The notes under the pieces: model-generated
Told to the model about the DNA's origin: nothing
Databases searched by the model: none
What the model saw: the letters and a program-made list of their open reading frames with translations, nothing else
Program-made: the position numbers and the translations under genes
Shown here: positions 42,089 through 51,549 of the stretch, in pieces
Position numbering within the stretch: the stretch's first letter is position 1
Layout: each line of letters begins with the position of its first letter
Source: a virus
Length of the DNA stretch: 64,000 nucleotides
Reading direction: 5' to 3' (one strand)
IMG/VR virus record: IMGVR_UViG_3300033141_006329
Span: 1-64,000 of that record

Positions 42089-42394
42089 TTAACTAACTAT
42101 TTTATCTATTGTTTTTCCTTCATCATTACATAAATAACATGTACAAGATTCCAAAAACATAAAAACTTCTTTATCATATTTAGTTCTAGTAATTAATTTT
42201 AAATATCTATCCGGTAGTTCCTTACTATCAGGTGTTAAATTTATAAAACTATCCGTTTTAATATCTTGAATTATTTTTTCCCATACATTTGAATCTTCAG
42301 TATTCAAGTTTCTTTCTATATAACTATAATGAATTTTTTCTAACTCACTATAGATCCACCATTCTCCGTTAAAATCTTTTATTTTTAATATCAT
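42089..42394 (-). CDS. Hypothetical protein
   Basis: 101 residues, starting MILKIKDFNGEWWIYSELEK, with two cysteines near the end (SCTCYLCNDEG). No recognised family. AAAGGAAG precedes the start. Confidence 0.55.
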   Translation of the reverse strand: MILKIKDFNGEWWIYSELEKIHYSYIERNLNTEDSNVWEKIIQDIKTDSFINLTPDSKELPDRYLKLITRTKYDKEVFMFLESCTCYLCNDEGKTIDKIVS

Positions 42395-42446
42395 TTCTTA
42401 CTTCCTTTCTTTCTATAAATATGTCTATTTGTCTCTTTCCTGGAAT

Positions 42447-42611
42447 TTATTCCGTTATATGCCTTATCTTTTTCATATTTTGAATTTTTTCTTGTTTTCG
42501 ATCATATCCCTTCTTCCCTTTCTTAGAAGTCATTGGTCCACCTTTTTGAGGAAGAGGTTTTCGAATTGACTCAAATACTGATTTTTCTTTTTTCTTTTTA
42601 GAAGTACGCAT
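42447..42611 (-). CDS. Small basic protein
   Basis: 54-residue ORF starting at ATG 42611, overlapping the end of the upstream 481-residue gene by 14 bases, with AAGGA 8 bases before it. Very Lys/Arg-rich: MRTSKKKKEKSVFESIRKPL, PQKGGPMTSKKGKKGYDRKQ. Short basic ORFs with a KPLPxKGG and a KKGYxRK segment occur in many phages; the role is unknown, perhaps nucleic-acid binding. Confidence 0.65.
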   Translation of the reverse strand: MRTSKKKKEKSVFESIRKPLPQKGGPMTSKKGKKGYDRKQEKIQNMKKIRHITE

Positions 42612-44043
42612 CCGCCAATTCCTTCATTTTTTCAAATTTTTTCTCATACCCATTAGAATATAAATCTGTAAAGAAATTTATTACATCCTGCTCTAAATCA
42701 TAATATGTAATTTTATTCAATTGCTTGCCATTCACCACAGATACCAAGCTCTTCTTACTAGCAGATAAAACACCACATATACTATTCATTATTTCCCATT
42801 TTAATGTCTTCACTGCAAATCCAAATACTGGAGTTGCATTATTTATAATAAACTGAATATTTCTTATTTTGTATGCGCTCCTAGTAGAAGAAAACTTTAG
42901 CTCGTTTGGATAGGAAATTAAAAACTCGTGGATGATTGGATAGTCTTTACTTAATATACCTTTAGAAATATAATGTAAAAATACTCCAATGAGAAGTACA
43001 TGTTTGGGAGGACATGTCAACAAATATTTATAGGGAACTTCCAACACTTTGCTTGCTATGGGTAATATCAATAATTTCATTGGTGGTGTAAGCATATCTA
43101 CAATATCTATCCTATCTCTGGCATCATCAAATTGTGCACCATCTTTGACATACTCATTCTCCAATAGGGACATACCGGCCTTAGCTGCTTTTCCTACGAT
43201 GTCATTACAACAATATACATAGAATGACTCTTTGGATATAGAGCTACCATATATGTCCTCTGATCCGCCAAATACTTCACCATATAATATCCTATTTTTG
43301 TATACATTTTTCATAAGCCACCGTATACTATCATCCACTAACGACACTACATATGGGACAGGATTTCTTTGAGGTGATAAGGTGCTTATCATATTGGTCA
43401 TAACAAAATTAAATACATTCATTATATAGGATTCTGGTGTCTCTGATATGGCCATCTTTATGAGATCCCACATATATTTATCGGTTATACTTGATCTGTA
43501 TATTCTGGATCTAATTAGTTGAAATATCTTTGTGGGTGTACCATTATCAATACATGGTCTCAATATCTTTTCAAATATCTGTCGATGGATATTATCGGTA
43601 GGTTTTAATTTTAGATCATATTGAAACATGGAATATAATTTTAGACATGTGGCGGCTACAGCTATGGATTTGGTATCAGATTCATCAAATATTATAGATG
43701 TCTTTGTAGCTTTTTTTGTATTTGTAAAAGAAGAAAAATCAATATCAAGTGTGTCAATATATCTCTCAGACACTTCTGCAAATTCATGTATCCTCTCTAA
43801 CAATAGTTCGGAATTGTAACTATCTGTTACATAATCCTCTATGAATGAAGAAAACCAATCAGAGAAATCTGGCAACTTATCACACATATCCTCTATCATT
43901 GTTGCAACCATTCCATACTTATTAGTGATTGATGCTGGCTTAAAATCCAATCTTAATAATATCTTCTCAAAATTACCTTCGCTATCAACCTTTGTTATCG
44001 TCCAAGATCTCTTTTTACCTTCTACGTTTTTAACTATAAGCAT
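42598..44043 (-). CDS. Hypothetical large phage protein
   Basis: 481 residues, helical, no catalytic motif seen. It lies downstream of a promoter-like motif and next to lysis and baseplate genes, so a virion or assembly role is possible. It begins MLIVKNVEGKKRSWTITKVD and has hydrophobic stretches (LLTCPPKHVLLIGVFLHYI) that are not long enough to call membrane spans with certainty. Confidence 0.6.
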   Translation of the reverse strand: MLIVKNVEGKKRSWTITKVDSEGNFEKILLRLDFKPASITNKYGMVATMIEDMCDKLPDFSDWFSSFIEDYVTDSYNSELLLERIHEFAEVSERYIDTLDIDFSSFTNTKKATKTSIIFDESDTKSIAVAATCLKLYSMFQYDLKLKPTDNIHRQIFEKILRPCIDNGTPTKIFQLIRSRIYRSSITDKYMWDLIKMAISETPESYIMNVFNFVMTNMISTLSPQRNPVPYVVSLVDDSIRWLMKNVYKNRILYGEVFGGSEDIYGSSISKESFYVYCCNDIVGKAAKAGMSLLENEYVKDGAQFDDARDRIDIVDMLTPPMKLLILPIASKVLEVPYKYLLTCPPKHVLLIGVFLHYISKGILSKDYPIIHEFLISYPNELKFSSTRSAYKIRNIQFIINNATPVFGFAVKTLKWEIMNSICGVLSASKKSLVSVVNGKQLNKITYYDLEQDVINFFTDLYSNGYEKKFEKMKELADAYF

Positions 44044-44146
44044 ATTTTCCCCTCGTTTAGTTTGAGTTTTTAACTCTGGTTTTGGTTAAATATTTTATTT
44101 TTATGATTTTTAAATTTTTTAAAAAAATAAGTAATAATATTATCTG

Positions 44147-44170
44147 TTCATAATTTAATATGTATAGTTC
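44147..44170 (-). promoter_or_regulatory. Promoter-like AT-rich motif (copy 2)
   Basis: The minus strand reads GAACTATACATATTAAATTA and then TGAA. It is nearly identical to the motif at 26997-27020. It starts 4 bases after the stop of the 44174 gene and about 104 bases before ATG 44043. Confidence 0.45.
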
Positions 44171-44173
44171 CAG

Positions 44174-44413
44174 CTACCTTAGGGCTTTCCTCGCATGTTG
44201 CATTCCGCGTCTGCCATATTTCCTTTTAATAGCATTTTTGGCATCCAAATATAATTTTCTATATTTTGTATATTTCGCGTATAGAGGATCTCTTCTTCTC
44301 TTAGCCATATTGATAGCAGACTTTCCAGCTACTTGTCGCATTTTCTTTTTTCTTGTTACTCTTATAGTACTAGTTCCAGCTTCATCTAAAAAATCTTGTA
44401 TAGGTGTACCCAT
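44174..44413 (-). CDS. Small very basic protein
   Basis: 79 residues with about one third Arg/Lys: VTRKKKMRQVAGKSAINMAK, RRRDPLYAKYTKYRKLYLDA, KYGRRGMQHARKALR. This pattern suggests nucleic-acid binding or virion packaging. It follows the amidase gene by 1 base. No family recognised. Confidence 0.65.
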   Translation of the reverse strand: MGTPIQDFLDEAGTSTIRVTRKKKMRQVAGKSAINMAKRRRDPLYAKYTKYRKLYLDAKNAIKRKYGRRGMQHARKALR

Positions 44414-44414
44414 G

Positions 44415-44945
44415 TTATTTTCTCCTCGTTAAAGCTCTTCTCCGGATTACACTTCGAAGATTCATTTTTAGTTTTTCCATGTCAACGAATTCTCCTGGGC
44501 AAGTTACACTATCATCCGTCGATAAAGCAGAATGTAAAAATATATCAGATTCACTTAATAGAAACAATCTCATTACAGGAGCCAATAGTCTATATCCTAA
44601 TACCTTATATAGTCTAGTCATTGGTATATCTTTATTATAATTTCCCATTAGTGCGATGTGTATAGCTCTCCAATATTTCTCCTCGATATCCTCATATACA
44701 CACAATGTCATTAAAGGTTGAGACACCACTATCTGAAAATCACCTTCAACTCTATCCACTATAAAATGGAATCCTGTCTCTGCTCTATTAATTCTATAAC
44801 TTTGATTGTGAAATTTCTGTGTTTGAAAATTGGCTTTATCTATAGATAGTTCTGGTTTATCTACTTTACAGGCCGTGTGATGTAAAACTATAGCGGGTGG
44901 CCAACTCTCGGCTAATTTAACATTTGTCATTCGTAATGGTATCAT
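44415..44945 (-). CDS. N-acetylmuramoyl-L-alanine amidase (T7 lysozyme/PGRP-like endolysin)
   Basis: 176 residues. The amidase-2 zinc ligands are seen as IVLHHTACK (first His, residues 19-27), LHSALSTDDSVTCPG (second His and Cys, about 137-151). The RAETGFHFIVD and IHIALMGNYN segments match the conserved strands of the fold. It would cleave the bond between the peptide stem and N-acetylmuramate at lysis, or locally at entry. The last 25 residues are a basic tail (MNLRSVIRRRALTRRK). No signal peptide. It is placed between the baseplate genes and a small basic protein. Confidence 0.85.
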   Translation of the reverse strand: MIPLRMTNVKLAESWPPAIVLHHTACKVDKPELSIDKANFQTQKFHNQSYRINRAETGFHFIVDRVEGDFQIVVSQPLMTLCVYEDIEEKYWRAIHIALMGNYNKDIPMTRLYKVLGYRLLAPVMRLFLLSESDIFLHSALSTDDSVTCPGEFVDMEKLKMNLRSVIRRRALTRRK

Positions 44946-44954
44946 TTCATCTCC

Positions 44955-46418
44955 TTATAACAGCTGACCTATTATGTCTTCAGCAGTATATTCTTTCATA
45001 GCATTGGTCATAGCTTCTTTTATGACCTTAGCCAAATGTTTTCGTATAAACGATTTTTGTGTATCATTACAAGCATTCAAACCAAAGGTGGTATATTTAA
45101 AACAATCTCCACATATAGGTGTTCCTACGGCTATCTCAGCTTCACTAGATTTCAATAAAGATATTTTAACTCCGAATTCATCCCCTGATCCATCATCGGG
45201 ACCAACGAAGGTAAAAGTATCTTCATCAACTACAGTTATTTCATGATCCACAGTGATATAGTTGTCATTCGTACTATCCGAAATTGATATAATTTGCCCG
45301 CTAGACATACCATGATTATAATGTTTTACAGTCACAGGATCACCTGCTGTTATTTTGAAACTTTCTCTAAACCCTATTATTACATTTACCAAAACTTCAT
45401 ATACAGCATAGCAATTAACTTTTGGATCGGGTATTTCTGTCAAACTACATGCTGCTATTTCAACAATAACATCTAAATCACCTTTCTTAGTTGTTACACC
45501 TGTAGGTTCTTCTAGTTCATTCCATGTTTCTAAAAATTCATCTTCATATTCTAGTTCTGGATCTATTTCATCGTAATCTAAGGATGTTGATACAAATGAA
45601 GGATCATTTAAATGTGTTAATACTTCTGTTTCAGGGAAGGGTTTAGGATCACCTTTTGCCACTGCAACTACATTTGCATGAGCTTCTTTGAATGCATCTT
45701 GAACTTTGGTTACTGCTGCCATTGATTTGCTCATTCCAAACTTTTTTTCAGTTGTTAGTCCCGCATTATCAAAAACTTTTTCAACATCAAGATTGCCTTC
45801 AGTTGTAGTGCGAGTATCGTTAAATGCTTTGGTTAGATTATTTTTCTTTGTGGCAACATCATCAACTATTTCTTGTATGGGATTATCTGCTTCATCTAAT
45901 GCACATATAGCCTCAATACATTTTAATATATCCTGTAAATCCTTTGATTTTTCTGGAAATTTGAAATCCAATAGTTTCTGAATGTAATCATTCATTTTAC
46001 TTGCCATACCTATCTCTGGTAGATCCAAATCTTCCTGCATATCCGTTAAAAACTTTTTGCCTTTATCTATATATTCATTGTACATCGTTGCGCTTTTCAT
46101 TAGATCATATACTTTTTTATATCTGGGATGATCCTCTAAATATGAACAAGCAGAAATAAAATCCATTATAGCTTTTATAGAATCCATATCAGATAAATCT
46201 GGTACACCATCACCCAGTGCGCCCAACATATTATTTAGACCACCGAGTAGATCGTCTAAAGGATTTGTTAGCGCATCCAGTAGAGAATCTTCTATACCTT
46301 GTATATCAGACTGCAATGCTTTTAAGAATCCATCTACAGATGCTTTTAGTTTTTTATATTCAGCTTCTAAAGCACCGCATATCATAAATCTTACAGGTTC
46401 TGGTAAAAATGATGGCAT
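44955..46418 (-). CDS. Putative baseplate/tail structural protein
   Basis: 487 residues. The N-terminal half is helical with coiled-coil character and a Leu/Gly-rich segment (ALTNPLDDLLGGLNNMLGAL). The C-terminal half is beta-type with an SH3-like or OB-like texture (ITAGDPVTVKHYNHGMSSGQ). It overlaps the spike gene by 1 base. The last part is again helical. A structural role is inferred from position; no named family. Confidence 0.6.
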   Translation of the reverse strand: MPSFLPEPVRFMICGALEAEYKKLKASVDGFLKALQSDIQGIEDSLLDALTNPLDDLLGGLNNMLGALGDGVPDLSDMDSIKAIMDFISACSYLEDHPRYKKVYDLMKSATMYNEYIDKGKKFLTDMQEDLDLPEIGMASKMNDYIQKLLDFKFPEKSKDLQDILKCIEAICALDEADNPIQEIVDDVATKKNNLTKAFNDTRTTTEGNLDVEKVFDNAGLTTEKKFGMSKSMAAVTKVQDAFKEAHANVVAVAKGDPKPFPETEVLTHLNDPSFVSTSLDYDEIDPELEYEDEFLETWNELEEPTGVTTKKGDLDVIVEIAACSLTEIPDPKVNCYAVYEVLVNVIIGFRESFKITAGDPVTVKHYNHGMSSGQIISISDSTNDNYITVDHEITVVDEDTFTFVGPDDGSGDEFGVKISLLKSSEAEIAVGTPICGDCFKYTTFGLNACNDTQKSFIRKHLAKVIKEAMTNAMKEYTAEDIIGQLL

Positions 46419-47614
46419 TATGTATCTCTATCCCCCTCTGGATCTATTGGTGTAGGAGGCGTCATTGGTGTGGCTGGTGTAGGAGCTGCTGGTGCTGCTG
46501 GAGTTGGGACTGCGGGCGGAGGTGGGGATGTTTGATCCATTCTTCGTGCACCCATAGTTATAATATCAGCAGCAGCATTCAAACCATAAGCTGCACCCAC
46601 ATCAATATTAAAATCAGTCCCAGTTTTAATATCTAACTTGGCTCCAACATCTATACCCAATTTTGCACCCACTTTTTCACTTTTATCGGCTCCAATATTC
46701 TGATCTAGTTTTCCTCCCACATCAACTCCTTTATTTCCTGATATTGCCTCACTAAGATTTCCACCAACTAACTCATCTTGGTTGCCTGTTACATTATTTA
46801 AAACATTACCGCTAACTGTAGTGTGTATATCTGTATCGGTTTGAACATAATAAGATCCCCCTATCTTAGAATGTCTTTCCTCTATTACTTCCTCGTATAC
46901 ATTTCCAGTTACTTTATAATGAACATCTCCAGCTACTTGTATGTGCAAATTGGCATCTGTTTTTATGGTTATATCTTCTGCAAAATATGCTTGTAATTTC
47001 TGTTCATCAATATCTATATGTAGAAAGTCACCTTTATGTGTTCTTATTAATACCTTCTCTTTTCCTGTACGTTCGTCAAACAATATAGTAGTTTGATTAT
47101 CATCGATAGTGTACGGATCGGTACTATCCCCATTTTCATCTGTAGCTGGACCAGATTGATATTTTCCAGATATTTCAATTCTCTGTATATCAGGAGAATC
47201 TGCAACAACTATACTTCTTCCCTGATGTGTTTTTATTATTGTGTATACTGTGTGTGGTTCATCTGGAAGAACACCCTCTTGATTTAATCTGTGTTCTGGT
47301 GGCAATTTAGAATTTTTAATATTTAAAGCCGCAAAATAAAAAGGTTTTGATGGATCACCTGCTTCAAAAAATACCCAGATCCAATCACCAGGTCTAGGCA
47401 CCATTATAGTACCCCAACCATAAGAACCTTTCTCTGTATTATTTCTTCCGCCTACTGGATTATTTCCAGGTAATGCTATTAAGCCTGTAGTCTCAGGTGC
47501 ATCTGGGTCCAAATCTGTATGAAGATCAGGTACCCAAATTCTAATGGCCCCGTAATCATTATTGTCAATATTTGCTTCCAAGCACTTGGCTCTATAAAAA
47601 CCGTTGAGACCCAA
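46418..47614 (-). CDS. Baseplate central spike protein (gp5/VgrG-like)
   Basis: 398 residues. The first 110 form an OB domain like that of T4 gp5/VgrG: KCLEANIDNNDYGAIRIWVP, then VPRPGDWIWVFFEAGDPSKP, then FYFAAL. After a linker, residues about 200-350 hold many short repeats of the triple-stranded beta-helix type (VAGDVHYKVTGNVYEEV, VSGNVLNNVTGNQDEL, VGGKLDQNIGADKSEK). The last 40 residues are a Pro/Ala-rich tail ending PEGDRDT, where a tip would normally be docked by a PAAR protein. No lysozyme domain is present, unlike T4 gp5. This establishes a contractile tail. Confidence 0.88.
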   Translation of the reverse strand: MGLNGFYRAKCLEANIDNNDYGAIRIWVPDLHTDLDPDAPETTGLIALPGNNPVGGRNNTEKGSYGWGTIMVPRPGDWIWVFFEAGDPSKPFYFAALNIKNSKLPPEHRLNQEGVLPDEPHTVYTIIKTHQGRSIVVADSPDIQRIEISGKYQSGPATDENGDSTDPYTIDDNQTTILFDERTGKEKVLIRTHKGDFLHIDIDEQKLQAYFAEDITIKTDANLHIQVAGDVHYKVTGNVYEEVIEERHSKIGGSYYVQTDTDIHTTVSGNVLNNVTGNQDELVGGNLSEAISGNKGVDVGGKLDQNIGADKSEKVGAKLGIDVGAKLDIKTGTDFNIDVGAAYGLNAAADIITMGARRMDQTSPPPPAVPTPAAPAAPTPATPMTPPTPIDPEGDRDT

Positions 47615-47626
47615 TATTATCTCCTT

Positions 47627-48502
47627 TTATATTATTCTAGATAACATACGTGTACTAATATCCACCAACTTACCATAAAGATTAGGATTTATTTTAACCC
47701 ATGTTGGAGGAAACTGCGAATTTGGTATACCACATGCCATAAGGGTAGCAAAAAATCTACTGGTATCTTCAAACATTGGGAGAGAAGCAATACCACCCAT
47801 GTTAATTATTGTGGTTGAAAATTTATTCTCACTCATAGGTATTATATTATTATTATTTATCGATTTTAAAAATTCACTAGTAGATTTGAAATCGTAGTTC
47901 AGATCTAAATCATCCTTATCAGTATACGTTATAGACGCTATCTTCTTTTTGGTAGACTCATTTTGAGGTAATCCCATCATAGCAACACTAACATATAAAT
48001 ATATAAGATATTGTAACTTAGGTATCAGATATCCATATGATCCTATAAGTCCAGATTTCTTTCCAAACAATTTCATAAATATAGAAAATATCATACCTGA
48101 AATATTTGCTTCTGTACCTGCTTTAAATGGCTTCTTGTTTACAAAATTCTTTAATGCTATAGTATATAAGAATAATGAAAACATATCCGATGGCATATAA
48201 TCTGTAATCATTTTTACGGGAAATACACTCAGATTCACAACACCCTGTCCTCTATTTGTAACAAAACCTGGGAGAGGATACGAATCCATTTTAACTAATA
48301 CCAAAGAATTTAACTCCTTAGATACTATATTGCTGGCTGGGTGTCTCTTAGCTTTACTAAATGAATTTACCATCATTCTTAAATGATCGTATTCATCTTT
48401 CTCCAGTTCATATGCTTTCAGTGTACTACTCGCAAGCGGTGCTACATTATACACATCTCCAGAAGTTTTATATACTAACTCAAACTTATCTTTTACAATC
48501 AT
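47627..48502 (-). CDS. Putative baseplate/tail protein
   Basis: 291 residues, no catalytic motif, alpha/beta with hydrophobic patches (GYLIPKLQYLIYLYVSVAM). Overlaps the upstream gene by 1 base. Located between the spike gene and a gp53-like gene, so a baseplate or hub role is inferred. Confidence 0.55.
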   Translation of the reverse strand: MIVKDKFELVYKTSGDVYNVAPLASSTLKAYELEKDEYDHLRMMVNSFSKAKRHPASNIVSKELNSLVLVKMDSYPLPGFVTNRGQGVVNLSVFPVKMITDYMPSDMFSLFLYTIALKNFVNKKPFKAGTEANISGMIFSIFMKLFGKKSGLIGSYGYLIPKLQYLIYLYVSVAMMGLPQNESTKKKIASITYTDKDDLDLNYDFKSTSEFLKSINNNNIIPMSENKFSTTIINMGGIASLPMFEDTSRFFATLMACGIPNSQFPPTWVKINPNLYGKLVDISTRMLSRII

Positions 48503-49029
48503 TAATACACGCTCCCGTTGATTACGTATGTCCCATCGACAGTAACATTAGACAATCTCTCTTTAGCTTTTATTATATTTTTCTCCCTATCATCTAGTGG
48601 AAATATTTTATAATATCGTGCCTCTGAATATGTTACTGTTTCAACTATAGATACGGGCTCATCTGTAACTCTATCTTTAACAACTTGTAATATAGAGGAA
48701 AACGGTGGTATTAATACTTCATCCATATTTCTAAAATCTTCAGTGCTCGCAACTCTGTTAACAAATAATATCATTGGCCAAAATATTGTGTTGTTATAAT
48801 AATCGTAACTACAATAATCAGGTCTCTGGTGCCATCTTGGTATAAATTTCACTTTCTCTGCGTTGGACAACAATAAGAAAAAATTCTTCTCAAATGAAAA
48901 TATTTCACTAGATGGAAATATAACTGTTATATCACCATCGTCTGTGATGTCTAAATATCTGGAACGAAAGTTGTCAATATCTACAGCTAATTCGGCATTC
49001 CTTTTAGCTTCTCCTCTGATACTTTCCAT
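48502..49029 (-). CDS. Possible baseplate wedge protein (gp53-like)
   Basis: 175 residues. The central stretch RPDYCSYDYYNNTIFWPMIL, then FVNRVASTEDF, then IPPFSSILQVV resembles the RPD..SY..YG...LWWIIL..N.I..P.DF pattern of phage baseplate wedge proteins of the gp53 type. The call is by pattern, not by a full domain. Its neighbours on both sides are tail genes in overlap. Confidence 0.5.
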   Translation of the reverse strand: MESIRGEAKRNAELAVDIDNFRSRYLDITDDGDITVIFPSSEIFSFEKNFFLLLSNAEKVKFIPRWHQRPDYCSYDYYNNTIFWPMILFVNRVASTEDFRNMDEVLIPPFSSILQVVKDRVTDEPVSIVETVTYSEARYYKIFPLDDREKNIIKAKERLSNVTVDGTYVINGSVY

Positions 49030-49697
49030 TATTCAAGCTCCCCTTTTATATCTTGCGGTATATAATGATCACTAGTCCAATAACCTTCAAATCCACAATT
49101 ATCATTACCTATCGATAATTTACTATTAATAACCTCTAACTCAGAATCTTCTAAATAACCACAATAATTATCTATAAAATATTTATAATCACCGTGTACT
49201 AACTGCATGGGTAATTGCAAAAATCCATTATGCGTTTTTTCATGCAAGGATTTTATTAAGCTAATAAATCCTATCCTATTCTGGAAATGTAATTCTAAAA
49301 CCTTAACAGCAATATCAGCAGAGCAGAATGGTTCATTTTTCTCAATACTCTCTACTATCACACCTTTTACTATAGTATATAGTGTAACGGGGTGGTGATG
49401 TATATCACAACGACATTCATTATGTGCCTCTTTAGTAACATCACACGATACTACTCCTAACACATCTCTAATATAATTGGTCCATAATCTATACTCTGGA
49501 CTCTTTCTTATTATTAATTCGCATGATTTTATAAACCGCTTCATTTCCTTCTCATCATCGAACCCATTTTGTCTCAAGGATAAAGTGTGAGTATCTGCAT
49601 CTGAACCTAACTCAAATTTATCAACATCTGCCGATATACCAATGGTTCTATCTTTTATCAGTTCAGAAAGATCATCACTATACTCAAGACTATCCAT
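49029..49697 (-). CDS. Putative tail/baseplate protein
   Basis: 222 residues, with a Cys/His cluster in the middle (ECRCDIHHHPVTLYTIV) that might bind metal, and an acidic tail. It overlaps neighbours on both sides and so belongs to the structural operon. Function unknown. Confidence 0.55.
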   Translation of the reverse strand: MDSLEYSDDLSELIKDRTIGISADVDKFELGSDADTHTLSLRQNGFDDEKEMKRFIKSCELIIRKSPEYRLWTNYIRDVLGVVSCDVTKEAHNECRCDIHHHPVTLYTIVKGVIVESIEKNEPFCSADIAVKVLELHFQNRIGFISLIKSLHEKTHNGFLQLPMQLVHGDYKYFIDNYCGYLEDSELEVINSKLSIGNDNCGFEGYWTSDHYIPQDIKGELE

Positions 49698-50751
49698 TAA
49701 TTATCTCTAATATTCTTGCATGTAACTCATCTATCGTATCATCCATTTCAACACTATCTCTTAATGCTTTTCCAACAGTAGAAATATGCAATGGTCTACT
49801 CCATCTGGATACTTCAGAATAATCCAGTACATTAGATAAATTCAATAATTGTTTAAGATAACTAAAACCTATCTCATAACATGCATTAATCTTCATCATA
49901 CAAAAATGGACTGATTCATTGGGCTCATTTACAACTATCATATCGCCCCATCCTCTTTTAACCAATTCTTTATAATCAGAAAGAGAGGATCTCAAATCAC
50001 CTTCTTTAAAATCATACGTAGACAACATAGTTAAAACAGACCACACCGAAGATTTTCCTGTTGACATCATATTCTTTACAAATCTAGGATCAGCTAATTC
50101 TTCACCAGTTGGAGCCAAAAGAATATCTGTAGGATCTTGCTTAAGAGATGATGTTGATAGTATTTTCCTTTTAATCAATCCCATCTTAGATAAAAAACTT
50201 CTTTTGACAAATTTTTTATTTCTAAGATCTTTCATCATGCTTATAATATCACCAACACCTTTTACAGTATATGGTACACATTTTACACCTATTCTTATAA
50301 CTCTCGTACCAGTACCACCTAGTATAGTGGCCTTTATACTAATAGGTATCTCCAATATTGTAGGTTCTAATCCTATAGTAGTAAAAAATTGAATTCCTTT
50401 GGGTATCTCGATTTTTTCTGGTTCAGTGAATGTTGATCTAGCAGTAGGGTCTTCATCTGGTTTAGTAACCATACCTGTTGCTATTTTATATAAATCTCCA
50501 GCAGCTTGTCTTTTCTCTTTTGTAGTAATTGGCACAGATGGTTTTGGACCAGCCTCCGATACAATATTCATAGATTCGGATCTAGCTGTTTTAAATAGTC
50601 CGCTATATTTTTTTAAAACCGCTGCTCTAAAAGTGGCACTGTTTATTAAAAGGATATTTCTTTCTACCATCTTAGCCAGAGCAGGAACCAATCGTGGGTT
50701 AACATTTGGGCTAACCATAGTAGGAACAACAAACAATGCTTCCATATTCAA
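49690..50751 (-). CDS. Putative baseplate/tail protein
   Basis: 353 residues. A helical N-terminus is followed by a beta-rich middle (QFFTTIGLEPTILEIPISIK, GTRVIRIGVKCVPYTVKG) and a helical C-terminus. No named family; located in the tail operon. Confidence 0.55.
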   Translation of the reverse strand: MNMEALFVVPTMVSPNVNPRLVPALAKMVERNILLINSATFRAAVLKKYSGLFKTARSESMNIVSEAGPKPSVPITTKEKRQAAGDLYKIATGMVTKPDEDPTARSTFTEPEKIEIPKGIQFFTTIGLEPTILEIPISIKATILGGTGTRVIRIGVKCVPYTVKGVGDIISMMKDLRNKKFVKRSFLSKMGLIKRKILSTSSLKQDPTDILLAPTGEELADPRFVKNMMSTGKSSVWSVLTMLSTYDFKEGDLRSSLSDYKELVKRGWGDMIVVNEPNESVHFCMMKINACYEIGFSYLKQLLNLSNVLDYSEVSRWSRPLHISTVGKALRDSVEMDDTIDELHARILEIING

Positions 50752-50760
50752 ACTCCTTAT

Positions 50761-50937
50761 CTAGAGCCAGGGTATATCTGACCCTGGTTCTTTAATATCT
50801 ATTTTCTTATTAGTTTTATTTTTAACCTCAGATCTTTTAACCGTTGGTAGTTTCCTAACTTTTTTAGATGAATTTTGTTTACTTATCATATCATCAATAA
50901 GTTGTAAGTTTACTACTTTAGGTTTCTTTTCAAACAC
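50761..50937 (-). CDS. Hypothetical small basic protein (GTG start)
   Basis: 58-residue open frame in the 190-base gap before the next gene, from GTG 50937 to TAG at 50761: (V)FEKKPKVVNLQLIDDMISKQ, then basic, ending IKEPGSDIPWL. No good ribosome binding site is visible. The last codons form a hairpin (CCAGGGT/ACCCTGG). The ATT just upstream could also be used as a start. It may be part of the structural operon. Confidence 0.45.
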   Translation of the reverse strand: MFEKKPKVVNLQLIDDMISKQNSSKKVRKLPTVKRSEVKNKTNKKIDIKEPGSDIPWL

Positions 50938-50941
50938 AATT

Positions 50942-51460
50942 CTATTGTAATGCCATGTCTATTAGGGAGTCTCTTAATGATTTGGAAGCATCTATTAATA
51001 CTTTACCTTTCCAGTCGTCTAATTGCTTTTTGTTCTCTTTGCTCAATACAGATTCAAACATCATAGAATCCAATGCTACAGCATTTCGTCTCTTCATTAC
51101 AACATATCTAGCAACCAAATCCTCTTCTAAATCCTCAACATTGCCCATCTCTTTTATTTCTTCTTTGACCATCTTTAATACAGAAGCTTTTTCTAAAAGA
51201 TCTTTAGCTCTTGCTTTAGCTTTTTTTGCAGATTCATTTGCAGATACGGCCATCTCAGCAACATTTTTAAATTTTATATCTGAAGAAAAATTAACCTTCT
51301 TATAAATTTCAAATAGATTGCTAAGGAATGCACCTTTTGCTGTAAGGAATTTATTTAAATCTTCTTGTTCCTCAATAGCTTCTCTGGCAGGTTTTCCGAA
51401 TAATACAGCATCAATACCAAACCAGTGTTTTAATACCTCTGTTTTTACATTCTTGTCCAT
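50942..51460 (-). CDS. Hypothetical helical protein
   Basis: 172 residues, almost fully helical, Lys/Glu/Ala-rich (VNFSSDIKFKNVAEMAVSAN, KKAKARAKDLLEKASVLKMV). No motif. It is next to the UvsX gene and tail genes, so no role can be assigned. Confidence 0.55.
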   Translation of the reverse strand: MDKNVKTEVLKHWFGIDAVLFGKPAREAIEEQEDLNKFLTAKGAFLSNLFEIYKKVNFSSDIKFKNVAEMAVSANESAKKAKARAKDLLEKASVLKMVKEEIKEMGNVEDLEEDLVARYVVMKRRNAVALDSMMFESVLSKENKKQLDDWKGKVLIDASKSLRDSLIDMALQ

Positions 51461-51549
51461 CTAATAACTCCTTTTTCTATAGTTAAACATATGTGGATTT
51501 TCGAGTAAATATCCACTAAAACATTCGTCTATCTTTGTAGTTTGTCCTG

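Noticed and set aside
46418-46560. PAAR tip domain at the end of the spike gene
   Set aside because: The end is a Pro/Ala-rich tail without PAAR motifs; no separate PAAR gene was seen either.
50763-50790. Terminator at the CCAGGGT/ACCCTGG hairpin
   Set aside because: No T tract follows on the transcribed strand and the hairpin lies in the codons of a small ORF.
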